A stretch of DNA of 37,494 bases, from the NCBI GenBank assembly GCA_002362155.1, contig DETN01000077.1, positions 1 to 37,494 on the forward strand, written 5' to 3'. A model generated the notes under the pieces. It did not search any database and was not told where the DNA came from. It saw only the letters and a program-made list of their open reading frames with translations. Both the position numbers and the translations under genes were made by a program. Position 1 is the stretch's first letter. Every line of letters begins with the position of its first letter. Positions 22,095 to 30,998 of this stretch are shown here, piece by piece. The DNA comes from Lachnospiraceae bacterium UBA3287 (lineage in GTDB: Bacteria; Bacillota; Clostridia; Lachnospirales; Lachnospiraceae).

Positions 22095-24500
22095 TCAGGC
22101 TCCGAAAACGCTGTCCGCATAGCGGACCGAGGCCATGGCGTCCTTTGCATAGCAGTCGGCTCCTATGGCGTCCGCGTATTCCTGGGTCATGACGGCGCCG
22201 CCCACCACCACCAGGGTGTCGGGCTTTTTCTCCCGAAGGAGCTTTATGGTCTCCTCCATGCTGACCACCGTGGTGGTCATCAGGGCGGAGAGGCCCACCA
22301 GGCGGATATCCTCCCGGATGGCCGTTTCCACGATGGTCTCCGGGGCCACGTCCTTGCCCAGGTCAATGATGTCATAGCCGTAGTTTTCCAGCATGACCTT
22401 GACGATGTTCTTGCCGATGTCGTGGATGTCTCCCCTGACGGTGGCCAGGATGATCCTGCCCTTTACCTCTCTGGCGGTCCCGGCCATACTTTCCTTGATC
22501 ACCTCGAAGGCCGCCTTGGCCGCCTCCGCGCTCATAAGAAGCTGGGGCAGAAAGACGGTGCCCTTCTCAAAGCCCTGTCCCACCCGGTCCAGGGCCGGGA
22601 TCAGGTCTTCGTTAATGATATCCATGGGGTCCCTGTCTTTCAGGGCCCCTCTGGTAGCCGCCTCCGCGCTTCCTGTCATTCCCCTTTCTATGCTCTCGGA
22701 AAGTCCCATGGCGCCTTCGCCCGCGGTCTTTCCGGCAGGTGCTGCCGAGGGTGCGCTCTGGCCGGAGGGGGCAGGGGCGGACGTCCCTGCGTAGGCTTCG
22801 ATATAGCCCATGCAGTTCTCGTCCATGTCCTGCAGGGCCAGGAAAGCCCGGTAGGACTGCATCATGGCTTCGTTTCCCGGATTGATGATGGCGCAGGAAA
22901 GTCCCTGGGTCATGGCCATGGTCAGGAAATGGGAATTGATGATCTCTCTTCTTGGCAGGCCGAAAGAAATGTTGGAGACGCCCAGGATAGTATGGCCCCC
23001 GAAGTCGTCCCGGATCCTGCGCAGGGTCTCCAGGGTGGTGGCGGCAGATCCCGTATCCGAAGAAATGGTCATGGCCAGGCCGTCGATCACGATGTCCTCT
23101 CTGGGGATCCCGTATTCCTCTGCGGCGGCGTAGATCTTCTCCGCCACCCGGATGCGGCCCTCCGCGGTACCGGGGATCCCCTCCTCGTCCAGGGCAAGGC
23201 CCACCAGGACGCCCCCGTACTTGGCCACCAGCGGCATGACCGCCTCTATGCTCTCTCTCTTGCCGTTTACGGAATTGACCATGGGCTTGCCGTTATAGAG
23301 CCGCATGCCCCTTTCCATGGCGGCGGGGTCGGAGGTATCGATCTGCAGGGGAAGGTCTGTAACGCTCTGGAGCTTTGTTACAACGCTTTCCATCATCTCC
23401 GGCTCGTCGATCTCGGGAAGGCCCACGTTGACGTCCAGGATATGGGCGCCGGCGTCCTCCTGCCGGAGGCCTTCTGACAGGATATATTCGATATCCTTCC
23501 TGCGCAGGGCTTCCTTGAATTTCTTCTTTCCCGTCGGATTGATCCTCTCCCCGATGATGACCGGTTTCAGCCCGATCTCCACCGCCCGGGAGAAGGATGT
23601 GACAATGGTCCGTTTCTTTGGAACAGGCCTCTTAAAGGGCAGTTTTGAGACTTTCTCTATGGTCCTTCTGATATGCTCGGGGGTGGTGCCGCAGCAGCCC
23701 CCCGCCACCTGGATGCCAAGAGCGGCCAGCTTTACCATCCAGTCGGAGAATTCCTCCGGTCCCACGTCATAGACCGTCCTGCCGTTCTCCGATCTGGGAA
23801 GGCCCGCGTTGGGATTGACGATCACGGGAACGGAGGCTGTCTCTGTCAGCCTCTTTACGATGGGAAGCATCTGCTCGGGACCCAGACCGCAGTTGACGCC
23901 CAGGGCGTCTGCCTTCAGCCCCTCCAGCATGGCCACCGTGGAATCCACGGTGCCGCCGGTCAGAAGCTTTCCCCTGCTGTCAAAAATGGTGGTGACCAGG
24001 ACCGGCAGGCTGCAGTTCTCTTTGGCGGCCAGCACGGCGGCCTTGGCTTCGTAGCCGTCGCTCATGGTCTCGATCAGAATAAGGTCCGCCCCTTCCGAAG
24101 CTCCGTACCGGACCACCTCTCCGAAGAGCTCCACGGCTCTTTCAAAGGGCAGATCCCCCATAGGCTCCAGCAGCTTTCCCGTAGGGCCTATGTCCAGGGC
24201 TATAAAGGCGTCCTCCCGCCCCGTACGGACCCGGGCTTCCTTTGCCAGGCGGACAGCGCTCCTTACGATCTCCTCCAGGTCATGGGGATATTTCAGGGCA
24301 TTGGCCCCGAAGGTATTGGTATTGAAAATGTCGGCTCCCGCCTCCAGGTAGGCGCAGTGCAGATCCAGGATGTCCTGCGGTCTTTTCAGGTTCCATGTCT
24401 CGGGAAGCTCACCCCCCGCAAGGCCCTTTGCCTGCAGGATAGTCCCCATGCCGCCGTCGCAGAACAGCCACTCTTTTCCCAGTTTATCCAGTAAATTCAT
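22095..24500 (-). CDS. metH: Cobalamin-dependent methionine synthase without reactivation domain
   Basis: An 801-residue protein with four parts. Residues 1-300 are the homocysteine domain with zinc Cys204 and the Cys269/Cys270 pair (GGCCGTTPEHI). Residues about 315-570 are the pterin-binding (methyl-tetrahydrofolate) domain (GERINPTGKKKF, QIDTSDP). An Ala/Ser/Pro-rich linker follows near 585-615. Then come the cap helices and the B12 domain, with DIHDIG at 691-696 supplying the His cobalt ligand, ending right after that domain. The roughly 330-residue SAM-binding reactivation domain of full-length MetH (about 1,200 residues) is missing; the gene just upstream encodes it separately. It methylates homocysteine to methionine. 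Start: ATG with AAGGA 8 bases upstream. Confidence 0.94.
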   Translation of the reverse strand: MNLLDKLGKEWLFCDGGMGTILQAKGLAGGELPETWNLKRPQDILDLHCAYLEAGADIFNTNTFGANALKYPHDLEEIVRSAVRLAKEARVRTGREDAFIALDIGPTGKLLEPMGDLPFERAVELFGEVVRYGASEGADLILIETMSDGYEAKAAVLAAKENCSLPVLVTTIFDSRGKLLTGGTVDSTVAMLEGLKADALGVNCGLGPEQMLPIVKRLTETASVPVIVNPNAGLPRSENGRTVYDVGPEEFSDWMVKLAALGIQVAGGCCGTTPEHIRRTIEKVSKLPFKRPVPKKRTIVTSFSRAVEIGLKPVIIGERINPTGKKKFKEALRRKDIEYILSEGLRQEDAGAHILDVNVGLPEIDEPEMMESVVTKLQSVTDLPLQIDTSDPAAMERGMRLYNGKPMVNSVNGKRESIEAVMPLVAKYGGVLVGLALDEEGIPGTAEGRIRVAEKIYAAAEEYGIPREDIVIDGLAMTISSDTGSAATTLETLRRIRDDFGGHTILGVSNISFGLPRREIINSHFLTMAMTQGLSCAIINPGNEAMMQSYRAFLALQDMDENCMGYIEAYAGTSAPAPSGQSAPSAAPAGKTAGEGAMGLSESIERGMTGSAEAATRGALKDRDPMDIINEDLIPALDRVGQGFEKGTVFLPQLLMSAEAAKAAFEVIKESMAGTAREVKGRIILATVRGDIHDIGKNIVKVMLENYGYDIIDLGKDVAPETIVETAIREDIRLVGLSALMTTTVVSMEETIKLLREKKPDTLVVVGGAVMTQEYADAIGADCYAKDAMASVRYADSVFGA

Positions 24501-24517
24501 CCTGTATTTCCTTTTTT

Positions 24518-25219
24518 TCAGGTCCGCCTGTAGCTGCACCCCTCAGCGCTGCTGCAGCTATTGCACCCTTGTATATCGCAGTCCGTATCCTCTCTTGTCA
24601 GACCGATGATGGCCGTGACGGATTTGGTGGGGACCATCAGCAGAGAGTCTGTCAGGGAGATCCCGATCTCCTTTTTCATCTCCAGAGCGGTTTCAAAGTC
24701 CTTCTGCAGAGTCAGGGGCAGATCTCCGTAGCCCGGCGAAAAGCGGGGCCTGCAGGCAAATCCCAGGCGTGAAGCCTCTTCCCGGATCTCCCGGTTCACC
24801 TCGTCGCACCAGGCCTCTGCCATGGCCGCTCCCGCCGCCTGGCAGATGACCATCTTTCCGGGGCTGAGGACAGCGGCCCTTCTGACCACCAGGTCGGGGC
24901 CCTGGCCCAGGGTCACCGCCATAAGATAGGCTCCGCAGCAGCCCTGCAGGTTCCTGGCAAGGCTCTTGCTGGCCGTTTCCATCAACGTCCCCTGGACCCT
25001 GTCTTCCGGAAGGGCCGTGATCCGGATCCGTCCGTCATCGTGAAGGATCAGGCCGCACCGTCTGAAGACCGCTCCGGGCTCCGCCGCGGTGCACATTTCC
25101 TCCAGACAGAACCCGATCTGCTCCTCTATCGCTGCATCAGCCTTTTTTCCGTAATAGCCCAGGTAGCGCCGGACCTCTTTCCGGTCCGTTTCCCGGATCA
25201 CCTCGATTGCATTTCTCAT
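24518..25219 (-). CDS. Stand-alone methionine synthase reactivation-domain protein
   Basis: A 233-residue protein resembling the vitamin B12-dependent methionine synthase activation domain: RFSPGYGDLPL near 175-185 (the conserved R-x-S/F-P-G-Y motif), then ISLTDSLLMVPTKSVTAIIG near 200-219. A C-terminal cluster of four Cys follows (C219 region onward: D-C-D, C-N-S-C, G-C), a tail often seen on the stand-alone form. It should bind S-adenosylmethionine and reductively re-methylate oxidised cobalamin on the separate MetH. Its ATG lies 2 bases after the metF stop (translation coupling), and its stop lies 17 bases before metH. Confidence 0.9.
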   Translation of the reverse strand: MRNAIEVIRETDRKEVRRYLGYYGKKADAAIEEQIGFCLEEMCTAAEPGAVFRRCGLILHDDGRIRITALPEDRVQGTLMETASKSLARNLQGCCGAYLMAVTLGQGPDLVVRRAAVLSPGKMVICQAAGAAMAEAWCDEVNREIREEASRLGFACRPRFSPGYGDLPLTLQKDFETALEMKKEIGISLTDSLLMVPTKSVTAIIGLTREDTDCDIQGCNSCSSAEGCSYRRT

Positions 25220-25221
25220 TT

Positions 25222-26085
25222 CTACTTCAGTATCTCAGAAAGGTTGCTCTGTATGGCGGCCGCGATATCCGGCTTGTTCATGGAATAGACATGGATATGG
25301 GTCACGCCGTTGGCGATCAGGTCGATGATCTGCTCCGTGGCATAGATCACGCCTGCCTGTTTCATCTTCTCCGGATCGTCCCCGAACCGGTCCACCATCT
25401 GGCGGAATCTCTGGGGAATGGTGGCTCCCGACAGGGCTACGGACCTTCCCACCTGCTTTTCGCTGGTGATGGGCATGATGCCGGCGCAGACCGGTACCTC
25501 GATGCCGGCGGCCCGGATCTTATAGAGGAAGTTGTACATCATGTTGTTGTCGAAAAACATCTGGGTGGTGAGGAAATCGCAGCCGGCGTCCACCTTCTTT
25601 TTCAGGTTTTTGATATCGTCGGACTGCCTTGTGCACTCCACGTGGCCTTCCACGTAGCATGCCCCGCCGATGCACAGATCCGGGGCCTGTTCCCGGATGT
25701 CGGCGATCATGTCCGAGGCATAGATATAGTCATGGCAGACTCTGCCGTCCTTTGGAATATCTCCCCTGAGGGCCATGATATTCTCCACCCCTATGGACTG
25801 ATAAAGACGGACCATCTCCGCCACCTTGGCCTTGTCCGAAGCCACACAGGTCAGATGGGCCAGGACGGAAACGTCATATATGTTCTGAAGATCGGCGGCG
25901 ATCTGGGCCGTATTCTTGCTGGTGCTGCCGGCCGCTCCGTAGGTCACGCTCATGAAGGCAGGATGCAGGTCTGCGATCTTGTGGGTCGCTCTGGCAACAG
26001 AAGCAAAGCCCGCGTCTGTCTTGGGCGGAAATACTTCAAAGGACAGGGTCACTTCTTTTGAATTCAGGATATCGATGATCTTCAT
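25222..26085 (-). CDS. metF: 5,10-methylenetetrahydrofolate reductase
   Basis: A 287-residue TIM-barrel flavoprotein. SFEVFPPKTD at 15-24 carries the catalytic Glu; SVTYGAAGS near 48-56, ALRGDIP near 97, and the conserved FLTTQMFFDN near 173-182 are in place. It makes 5-methyl-tetrahydrofolate, the methyl donor for the MetH encoded two genes later. The length fits bacterial MetF (about 290). AGGAG lies 10 bases upstream of the ATG. It heads a three-gene operon. The leader shows neither a cobalamin nor a SAM riboswitch that I could recognise. Confidence 0.95.
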   Translation of the reverse strand: MKIIDILNSKEVTLSFEVFPPKTDAGFASVARATHKIADLHPAFMSVTYGAAGSTSKNTAQIAADLQNIYDVSVLAHLTCVASDKAKVAEMVRLYQSIGVENIMALRGDIPKDGRVCHDYIYASDMIADIREQAPDLCIGGACYVEGHVECTRQSDDIKNLKKKVDAGCDFLTTQMFFDNNMMYNFLYKIRAAGIEVPVCAGIMPITSEKQVGRSVALSGATIPQRFRQMVDRFGDDPEKMKQAGVIYATEQIIDLIANGVTHIHVYSMNKPDIAAAIQSNLSEILK

Positions 26086-26176
26086 TTCTTTCAGGCTCCT
26101 TTACGTCTGCGGCATATGGCAGCATCTGTCCGCTTTCCTCTGTTGCCGGCTGCCCCGCCGGAAAATTTAAGGACAG

Positions 26177-26185
26177 TATATACCA
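26177..26185 (-). promoter_or_regulatory. Extended -10 promoter upstream of metF
   Basis: TGGTATATA on the minus strand, about 90 bases before the ATG; only a weak -35 lies at the right distance. Confidence 0.45.
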
Positions 26186-26258
26186 GATTCCGTCTGTGTT
26201 CCATAATAATTTGCTTTTTTCATAGTTATCCCATAGGATTACCCGTAAACAGGGGCTG

Positions 26259-26303
26259 AAAAAAGGACAGGCAGCCTGCCCTTAAGGGGCCGGATGCCTG
26301 TCC
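26259..26303 (-). terminator. Intrinsic terminator after the pseudouridine synthase gene
   Basis: GGACAGGCA pairs with TGCCTGTCC around an inner paired region, followed by six T on the minus strand, about 20 bases after the stop. Confidence 0.85.
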
Positions 26304-26321
26304 GGAAATCGCTTCCTTTTT

Positions 26322-27068
26322 TCAGTCCGTTTCTTCTCCCTTAAGGGAGCGGATCTCCTCCTTCGTCAGCCTTCTCCACTGACCGGGGAGAAGGCGCTCA
26401 TCCAGGACCAGGGGGCCCATGGACAGGCGTTTCAAGTAAGTGACCTCTCTTCCCCTTGCCTTGAACATGCGCTTGATCTGGTGGAATTTTCCCTCCCGGA
26501 CCGTGACCAGGGCAGAGGCCTTATCCGGGCCTGAGCCCACAATTTCCAGACGGGCCGGCAGGGCCCTGAAGTCCTCCTCCACCTGCATTCCCTCCGCAAA
26601 GGCCTTTTCGTCCTGATCTCCCAGAGGGCCGTCCACTTCTGCATAGTAGACCTTGTCCACATGTCGGGCGGGAGAAAGCAGAGCATGGGAGAGATCTCCG
26701 TCGTTGGTGATCAGAAGAAGTCCTTCCGTATCCCTGTCCAGCCGGCCCACGGGAAAGAGGTCTTTTCTCATATCCTCCTCTTCGATCAGATCCAGGACCG
26801 TTTTCTGCCGTCTGTCCTCGGTGGCGCTGATGACGCCGGCAGGCTTATGGAGCATGTAGTAGACATACTTTTCGTAGGCGATCTCCCGGCCCCTGAAGGA
26901 AACGGTATCTTCCTCTGTCACCTTCCGTCCGGGATCCTTTTCCACCTTCCCGTTGACCAGGGCAAGGCCTGCCCGGATCCCTTTTTTCAGTTCACTCCGG
27001 GTACCGGCCCCCATATCGGCCAGGTACCTGTCCAGGCGAAGCGCCTCTCCCCCTGCGGATCTTCCCAT
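26322..27068 (-). CDS. RsuA/RluB-family rRNA pseudouridine synthase
   Basis: A 248-residue protein: an S4 RNA-binding domain at the N-terminus (LRLDRYLADMGAGTRSELKKGI) and a catalytic domain with YMLHKPAGVI near 71-80 and GRLDRDTEGLLLITNDG near 108-124, whose first Asp (D111) is catalytic. The end (KFHQIKRMFKARG) is the usual RNA-contact motif. The length and the short S4 linker point to the RsuA branch (16S rRNA, position 516 in E. coli), but RluB or RluE activity cannot be excluded. AAGGAGAG lies 4 bases upstream. It begins 58 bases after the surface-protein gene with a hairpin in between. Confidence 0.9.
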   Translation of the reverse strand: MGRSAGGEALRLDRYLADMGAGTRSELKKGIRAGLALVNGKVEKDPGRKVTEEDTVSFRGREIAYEKYVYYMLHKPAGVISATEDRRQKTVLDLIEEEDMRKDLFPVGRLDRDTEGLLLITNDGDLSHALLSPARHVDKVYYAEVDGPLGDQDEKAFAEGMQVEEDFRALPARLEIVGSGPDKASALVTVREGKFHQIKRMFKARGREVTYLKRLSMGPLVLDERLLPGQWRRLTKEEIRSLKGEETD

Positions 27069-27095
27069 GTCTCTCCTTCCGTGCTCCCGGGTCCC

Positions 27096-27115
27096 GGGGC
27101 GGCAGCTGCCGCCCC
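27096..27115. repeat. Perfect 20-bp GC palindrome between surface-protein and pseudouridine synthase genes
   Basis: GGGGCGGCAG and its exact complement, directly after the surface-protein stop on the minus strand. No T-run, so it may only partly stop transcription. Confidence 0.55.
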
Positions 27116-27126
27116 CGTCTCAAATC

Positions 27127-30100
27127 TCAATGTCGGGATCTTATATGTCTTTTTCTCCTTATCAGGACCAGGCCCGCAGCGGATGCCGCAGACAGCAGGG
27201 CCCAGATGCCTTTATGGCTGTCATCGCCGGTGGCCGGCGATTTTCTGCCGGATGCGGAAGTCTTCTTTGCGGTTTTTCCGGAAGACTTCTTTGTGTCCTT
27301 TTTACTGCCGGAAGAACCGCTCTGGGAAGACTTTTTCTTCTCTTTCACGGAAAATCCCACAGTGGCGTCATTCCCGTCCTCAAAGAGGGCCGTAAGGGTA
27401 TGCTCTCCCAGGGACAGGGTCTCCAGGAAGGAGACTTCCGGCGTGATCTCCACGCTGCCGGAAACCGCCGCAAAGTCCGATTCTGCCACGGCCTCTCCGT
27501 CCACAGTGATCCCTGTGAAATGACTGAAGGCTTCCCCGTCGGCAAAGGATCTCTTAAAGACGAAGACAGGGCTGCTGCCGCTTCCCTTCGTATACACGCT
27601 GCCCTCGCCCCTGACTGCCCGGTAATGGATCACGGGGATCTCCCTGCTTTCCGTATGGGACGGATCGTTCCTGCAGGTACGGACTTCGATGCCCTCTTTC
27701 GTTCCGGTGGGTTCTTTTTCCACGGTCCAGCCGCTCCAGTCGTGACCGAAAGGGGCGATCGTGACAGGAGCGCTTATTTCCTTCGTGCCTGCTTCATCGG
27801 AGAACATCCTGCCGCACCCGGAACAGGTCCAGTAAGCCTCTGTGCCTTCCTCCGTACAGGAGGCCGGTTTTTCGGCCGAAGGAACAAGGCTGTGTTCATG
27901 GGCTTTTTCAAACAGGGCATACAGCTCTGTTTCGTATTCCGAAGGCGTAAGCGTATATTCTGCTTCACCTGTGATGAGATCGTCCGGCGAAGTGCCGGCG
28001 GACCAGCCAAGGAAAGCATAGCCTTCATCAGCCTTTGCCTGCACTGCTGCATCGATGCAGTCAAAGGACCAGGCTCTCCACTTCACGCCCCAGGGTTCAG
28101 CCGTCAGGATGGATGTGCTCTTCACCTGCCCGCCCTGGTCATAGGCCTTCTCCGTCACGTCATAGGCACGGGTATTCAGATAGCATTCATACACTGCGTA
28201 CAGGGTCAGATCCTCTGTAACGGGTTTGTCAAATTCATAGACACCGCCGCCGTCAGACACAGGTAAAACAGCCTTATCATATTCTGTCAGCTCCTCCGGT
28301 GGATAGATATTCCAGCCAAAGAAGGTCAGATCTCCCTTTACGGGATCTTCCGGTCTGACTGCCTTTTCACCCCAGAGGACCGTCCGGGTAAAGGCCTCCC
28401 CGCCGTTTCGGGGAACAAAGGTGACCCTGCACTGCTTCTTTTCAAATACTGCGTACAGGATGTCAAGTTCGTTGTCCTTCTGACTGGATCCGTTCTCAGG
28501 GGTATAGTCCACCTCGATACTTTCAGAAAACGGGATGCCGCTTCCTTCCACTGTGCCGCCGGCTTCCACCAGGTACCAGCCCGCGAACTCGTAGCCCTCC
28601 TCCGCATGGCATCTCAGGTGGTCCGACAGATGGCCGTTCTGACCGTATGTCCAGTCTGACCAGACACGCTGCCTTGCCTTGCCGGTCAAGGGTGAATCAT
28701 AAAAATATCCGCACTCCGCGTCATTTCCCGACTTTCCGGTGGATCTGTCGTAGACGCTGAGCCTGCAGGCTATGCCCCAGGTGGCTGTAAAGTCCATATC
28801 TTCTGTGATCGTCGGCACATAGGGATATTCTTCATTGAAGGCGAATCTCATGCCCACGGAGCCGTCCGCCCGCATAAGGGCCCAGTACTCAAACTTCCAG
28901 AGAGGGTGACCCGGATGCTGCGGCTGTGCCCCCCTGGCCGGATCCGCAAGAGATGCACCGTCCTCTACCTCCAGGCTATAAAGAAGGTCTTTCTTACTGT
29001 CGTCGGCATAGAAGTTGACAGTGTGGACGTTTTTCTTCTTTTCGAAAACAGCGCACACATACCGCAGGGGCTCTGTGTCGCCGGGCAGGAGAGTCACGCC
29101 GGGCTTATAGGTAATGCTGGACTCGGAAGAGATCATATCCCCCTCCCAGGCCAGGGTTTCACCGGGCCCCCATTCGATGTTTACGTGGTACCAGCCCACA
29201 AAGGAAAAGCCCTCGTCAGCCTTCGCATATACTGTGCACTCGTCTCCAACGTAGAAGGGAAGGATCTCGCCGGCAGCGAAGTCCGTACCGTCTTTTGCCC
29301 GGATCTCGGGATAAATATCATAGCCGGGGGTATATTTGACGGCCACCTTTCCGCCCTGGGCGCTGCTGCCTGGACCTATGACCTGCGTATTTCCGACCCA
29401 CATCTGCACCTGGTCGCCGCGGGGAGAATCATCTTCCTCGAACACGGCGCACACATAAGGCCTGGAAAGGCCGATGGGAGCAGTGAACTGATAGACCGTA
29501 TCGGTGGTCAGCGGATCGCCTTTGTAGCGCATGCCGCCTTCCTCCGGATCGGGCTCCCCCTGGAACCAGCCCACGAACCGGTATCCGTCAGCCGGATAGG
29601 CCTCCAGATACACACCGCTGCCGTCTGCCGCGAAGTTGTTGGAGGATCCCGTCCTGGAAGGCTCCCCTTCCATGCCGGAATAGTCCATGTAGTAGCTGCC
29701 GCCCTTATTGGCAGTTCCTTCGGTATCGGAAATAAGGACCCCGAAGAAGGATGTGGAAGCGGCAGCCTTTACAGCTATGACAAGTTCTGCACAGGAATGG
29801 AGAACGTCTTCCATATCCATCCAGTTCATGATCCAGGAGCTCTTCAGCTCGCCGCCCTGGGCCTCAAAGCTGGTTCCGGTGCTGCCCTGAGGGAAGGCAT
29901 ATCCCTTTTCAGCGGAAACAGAAACCTTCATGTAGTATGTCCCGCCTCCGGCAAAGGTCACAGGAGAAACCAGTTCGTCCCCTTTCTCGTCGCACCAGGA
30001 TGCCGATGTTACGGTGTAGCCCGTCCCCAGAGCAATAGCTTCGGGAGAGGTTTCGGTCGTATTGCCCTCCAGAGGCCCGGCGACGCCGATGACTACCTCT

Positions 30101-30855
30101 TTGACATCAGTCGGAGAGGCAGAAGGGGCTTTGGAGCCGCTTTCTGCGAAGGTAACATATACACTCGCCAGGGATCCGGGCATCCGGAAATCACATCCTG
30201 CATCCGACTTGTTAAACAGCTGCTGCGCTTCCCCGTCGGAATTCTCCACCCTGACATCGCTAAATTCATAGCCTGACGCAGGAGAAAAGGTCAGAGAGAC
30301 GAACTCCGATTCGTCGGCCCTGTCCGTTTCGTTTCCATCCACGGAAGCGGTGACCGATCCTTTTCCTGTCACAGAGGTGTAGATCTGACAGGCGCCTTCC
30401 CTGCCGCTCATAAATATTTTCGCGGGCTCTCCGGTCTCTTCGCCGTCCGAATCAGCTTCTTCAGCTTTCAGGTCTGTTTCTCCGGTCTTTCCGGCAGGCT
30501 CCGACAGGGTCTCCTTCCCGGAATCGTCTTTCACCGCTTCCTCTTTCGCCCCGTCCTGTCCGGACGGTCCGGCTTTTTCTCCGTCCTGCTCCGCTGCGGC
30601 CTTTTCTTCTTCAGGTTCCGTTTTTTCGGCCTTTACAGCTTTTTCCTGTACGGAGCCGTCTTCTCTGCCGCTGCTCTGTGCCGGGGCCGGTCTTTCCTCC
30701 CCTTTCGTTTCGATGGAAACTTCCGCGGCCGGTTCCCCGGCGCCCTCTTCTTCTGCGGCTGCTGTGATCTGAGGCAGCTGACACAGAATCAGCACCAGGA
30801 CCAGAAGCAGCGCATGTAGTTTCTTCTTCATCACACCTACCTGCCCTTTCATCAT
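27127..30855 (-). CDS. Large sortase-anchored surface protein with InlB-like repeats
   Basis: Up to 1,242 residues. A signal peptide (KKKLHALLLVLVLILCQLP, cleavage near TAAAEE) is followed by a Glu/Lys-rich low-complexity stretch to about residue 150. Then come several InlB B-repeat/Flg_new-type units with the xxGYxFxGW core (near 421, 547, 750 and 943) and many Y-A-V-F-E-K endings. A Cys-containing C-x-x-C-G repeat with paired GHDWSGW sequence lies near 980-1060. The tail has SPATG near 1205, a hydrophobic helix and a basic end, which is a class of sorting signal used by clostridial sortase ((S/N)PxTG). The start could also be the ATG at 30831; both have ribosome sites, and 30855 has GGGGGC at 5 bases. 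Probable adhesin; target unknown. No sortase gene is in the window. Confidence 0.88.
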   Translation of the reverse strand: MMKGQVGVMKKKLHALLLVLVLILCQLPQITAAAEEEGAGEPAAEVSIETKGEERPAPAQSSGREDGSVQEKAVKAEKTEPEEEKAAAEQDGEKAGPSGQDGAKEEAVKDDSGKETLSEPAGKTGETDLKAEEADSDGEETGEPAKIFMSGREGACQIYTSVTGKGSVTASVDGNETDRADESEFVSLTFSPASGYEFSDVRVENSDGEAQQLFNKSDAGCDFRMPGSLASVYVTFAESGSKAPSASPTDVKEVVIGVAGPLEGNTTETSPEAIALGTGYTVTSASWCDEKGDELVSPVTFAGGGTYYMKVSVSAEKGYAFPQGSTGTSFEAQGGELKSSWIMNWMDMEDVLHSCAELVIAVKAAASTSFFGVLISDTEGTANKGGSYYMDYSGMEGEPSRTGSSNNFAADGSGVYLEAYPADGYRFVGWFQGEPDPEEGGMRYKGDPLTTDTVYQFTAPIGLSRPYVCAVFEEDDSPRGDQVQMWVGNTQVIGPGSSAQGGKVAVKYTPGYDIYPEIRAKDGTDFAAGEILPFYVGDECTVYAKADEGFSFVGWYHVNIEWGPGETLAWEGDMISSESSITYKPGVTLLPGDTEPLRYVCAVFEKKKNVHTVNFYADDSKKDLLYSLEVEDGASLADPARGAQPQHPGHPLWKFEYWALMRADGSVGMRFAFNEEYPYVPTITEDMDFTATWGIACRLSVYDRSTGKSGNDAECGYFYDSPLTGKARQRVWSDWTYGQNGHLSDHLRCHAEEGYEFAGWYLVEAGGTVEGSGIPFSESIEVDYTPENGSSQKDNELDILYAVFEKKQCRVTFVPRNGGEAFTRTVLWGEKAVRPEDPVKGDLTFFGWNIYPPEELTEYDKAVLPVSDGGGVYEFDKPVTEDLTLYAVYECYLNTRAYDVTEKAYDQGGQVKSTSILTAEPWGVKWRAWSFDCIDAAVQAKADEGYAFLGWSAGTSPDDLITGEAEYTLTPSEYETELYALFEKAHEHSLVPSAEKPASCTEEGTEAYWTCSGCGRMFSDEAGTKEISAPVTIAPFGHDWSGWTVEKEPTGTKEGIEVRTCRNDPSHTESREIPVIHYRAVRGEGSVYTKGSGSSPVFVFKRSFADGEAFSHFTGITVDGEAVAESDFAAVSGSVEITPEVSFLETLSLGEHTLTALFEDGNDATVGFSVKEKKKSSQSGSSGSKKDTKKSSGKTAKKTSASGRKSPATGDDSHKGIWALLSAASAAGLVLIRRKRHIRSRH

Positions 30856-30868
30856 ATTTGCCCCCTGG

Positions 30869-30888
30869 GAGCATACTCATACATGCTC
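30869..30888. repeat. Inverted repeat in the leader of the surface-protein gene
   Basis: GAGCAT and ATGCTC flank 8 bases, lying between the predicted -10 box and the ribosome site of the surface-protein gene. Confidence 0.5.
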
Positions 30889-30889
30889 A

Positions 30890-30918
30890 CACTATCCCGA
30901 ATCCCTTCCGTAAAACAA
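30890..30918 (-). promoter_or_regulatory. Probable activator-dependent promoter of the surface-protein gene
   Basis: TTGTTT, 17 bases, ATAGTG on the minus strand. The -35 is fair and the -10 poor, which fits a promoter needing an activator. One copy of the AAACCTTAC repeat touches the -35 box. Confidence 0.5.
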
Positions 30919-30959
30919 GTAAGGTTTCGGCCAGTGGGGCCCATTTCAGGGTAAGGTTT
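30919..30959 (-). promoter_or_regulatory. Two direct repeats, 32 bases apart, candidate operators for the LuxR-type regulator
   Basis: GTAAGGTTT on the plus strand occurs at 30919-30927 and again at 30951-30959; the spacing of 32 bases is close to three helical turns, putting both on the same DNA face. A related GGTAGGGT follows at 30961-30968. The copy nearer the gene abuts the -35 box. Binding by the regulator encoded next door is inferred from position. Confidence 0.5.
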
Positions 30960-30998
30960 GGGTAGGGTCCGGCCAAACGCCCTTTTCAGGCCTGTTTT

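Noticed and set aside
26086..26258. SAM or cobalamin riboswitch upstream of metF
   Set aside because: No B12-box or S-box core sequence seen on the minus strand; only a promoter and ribosome site.
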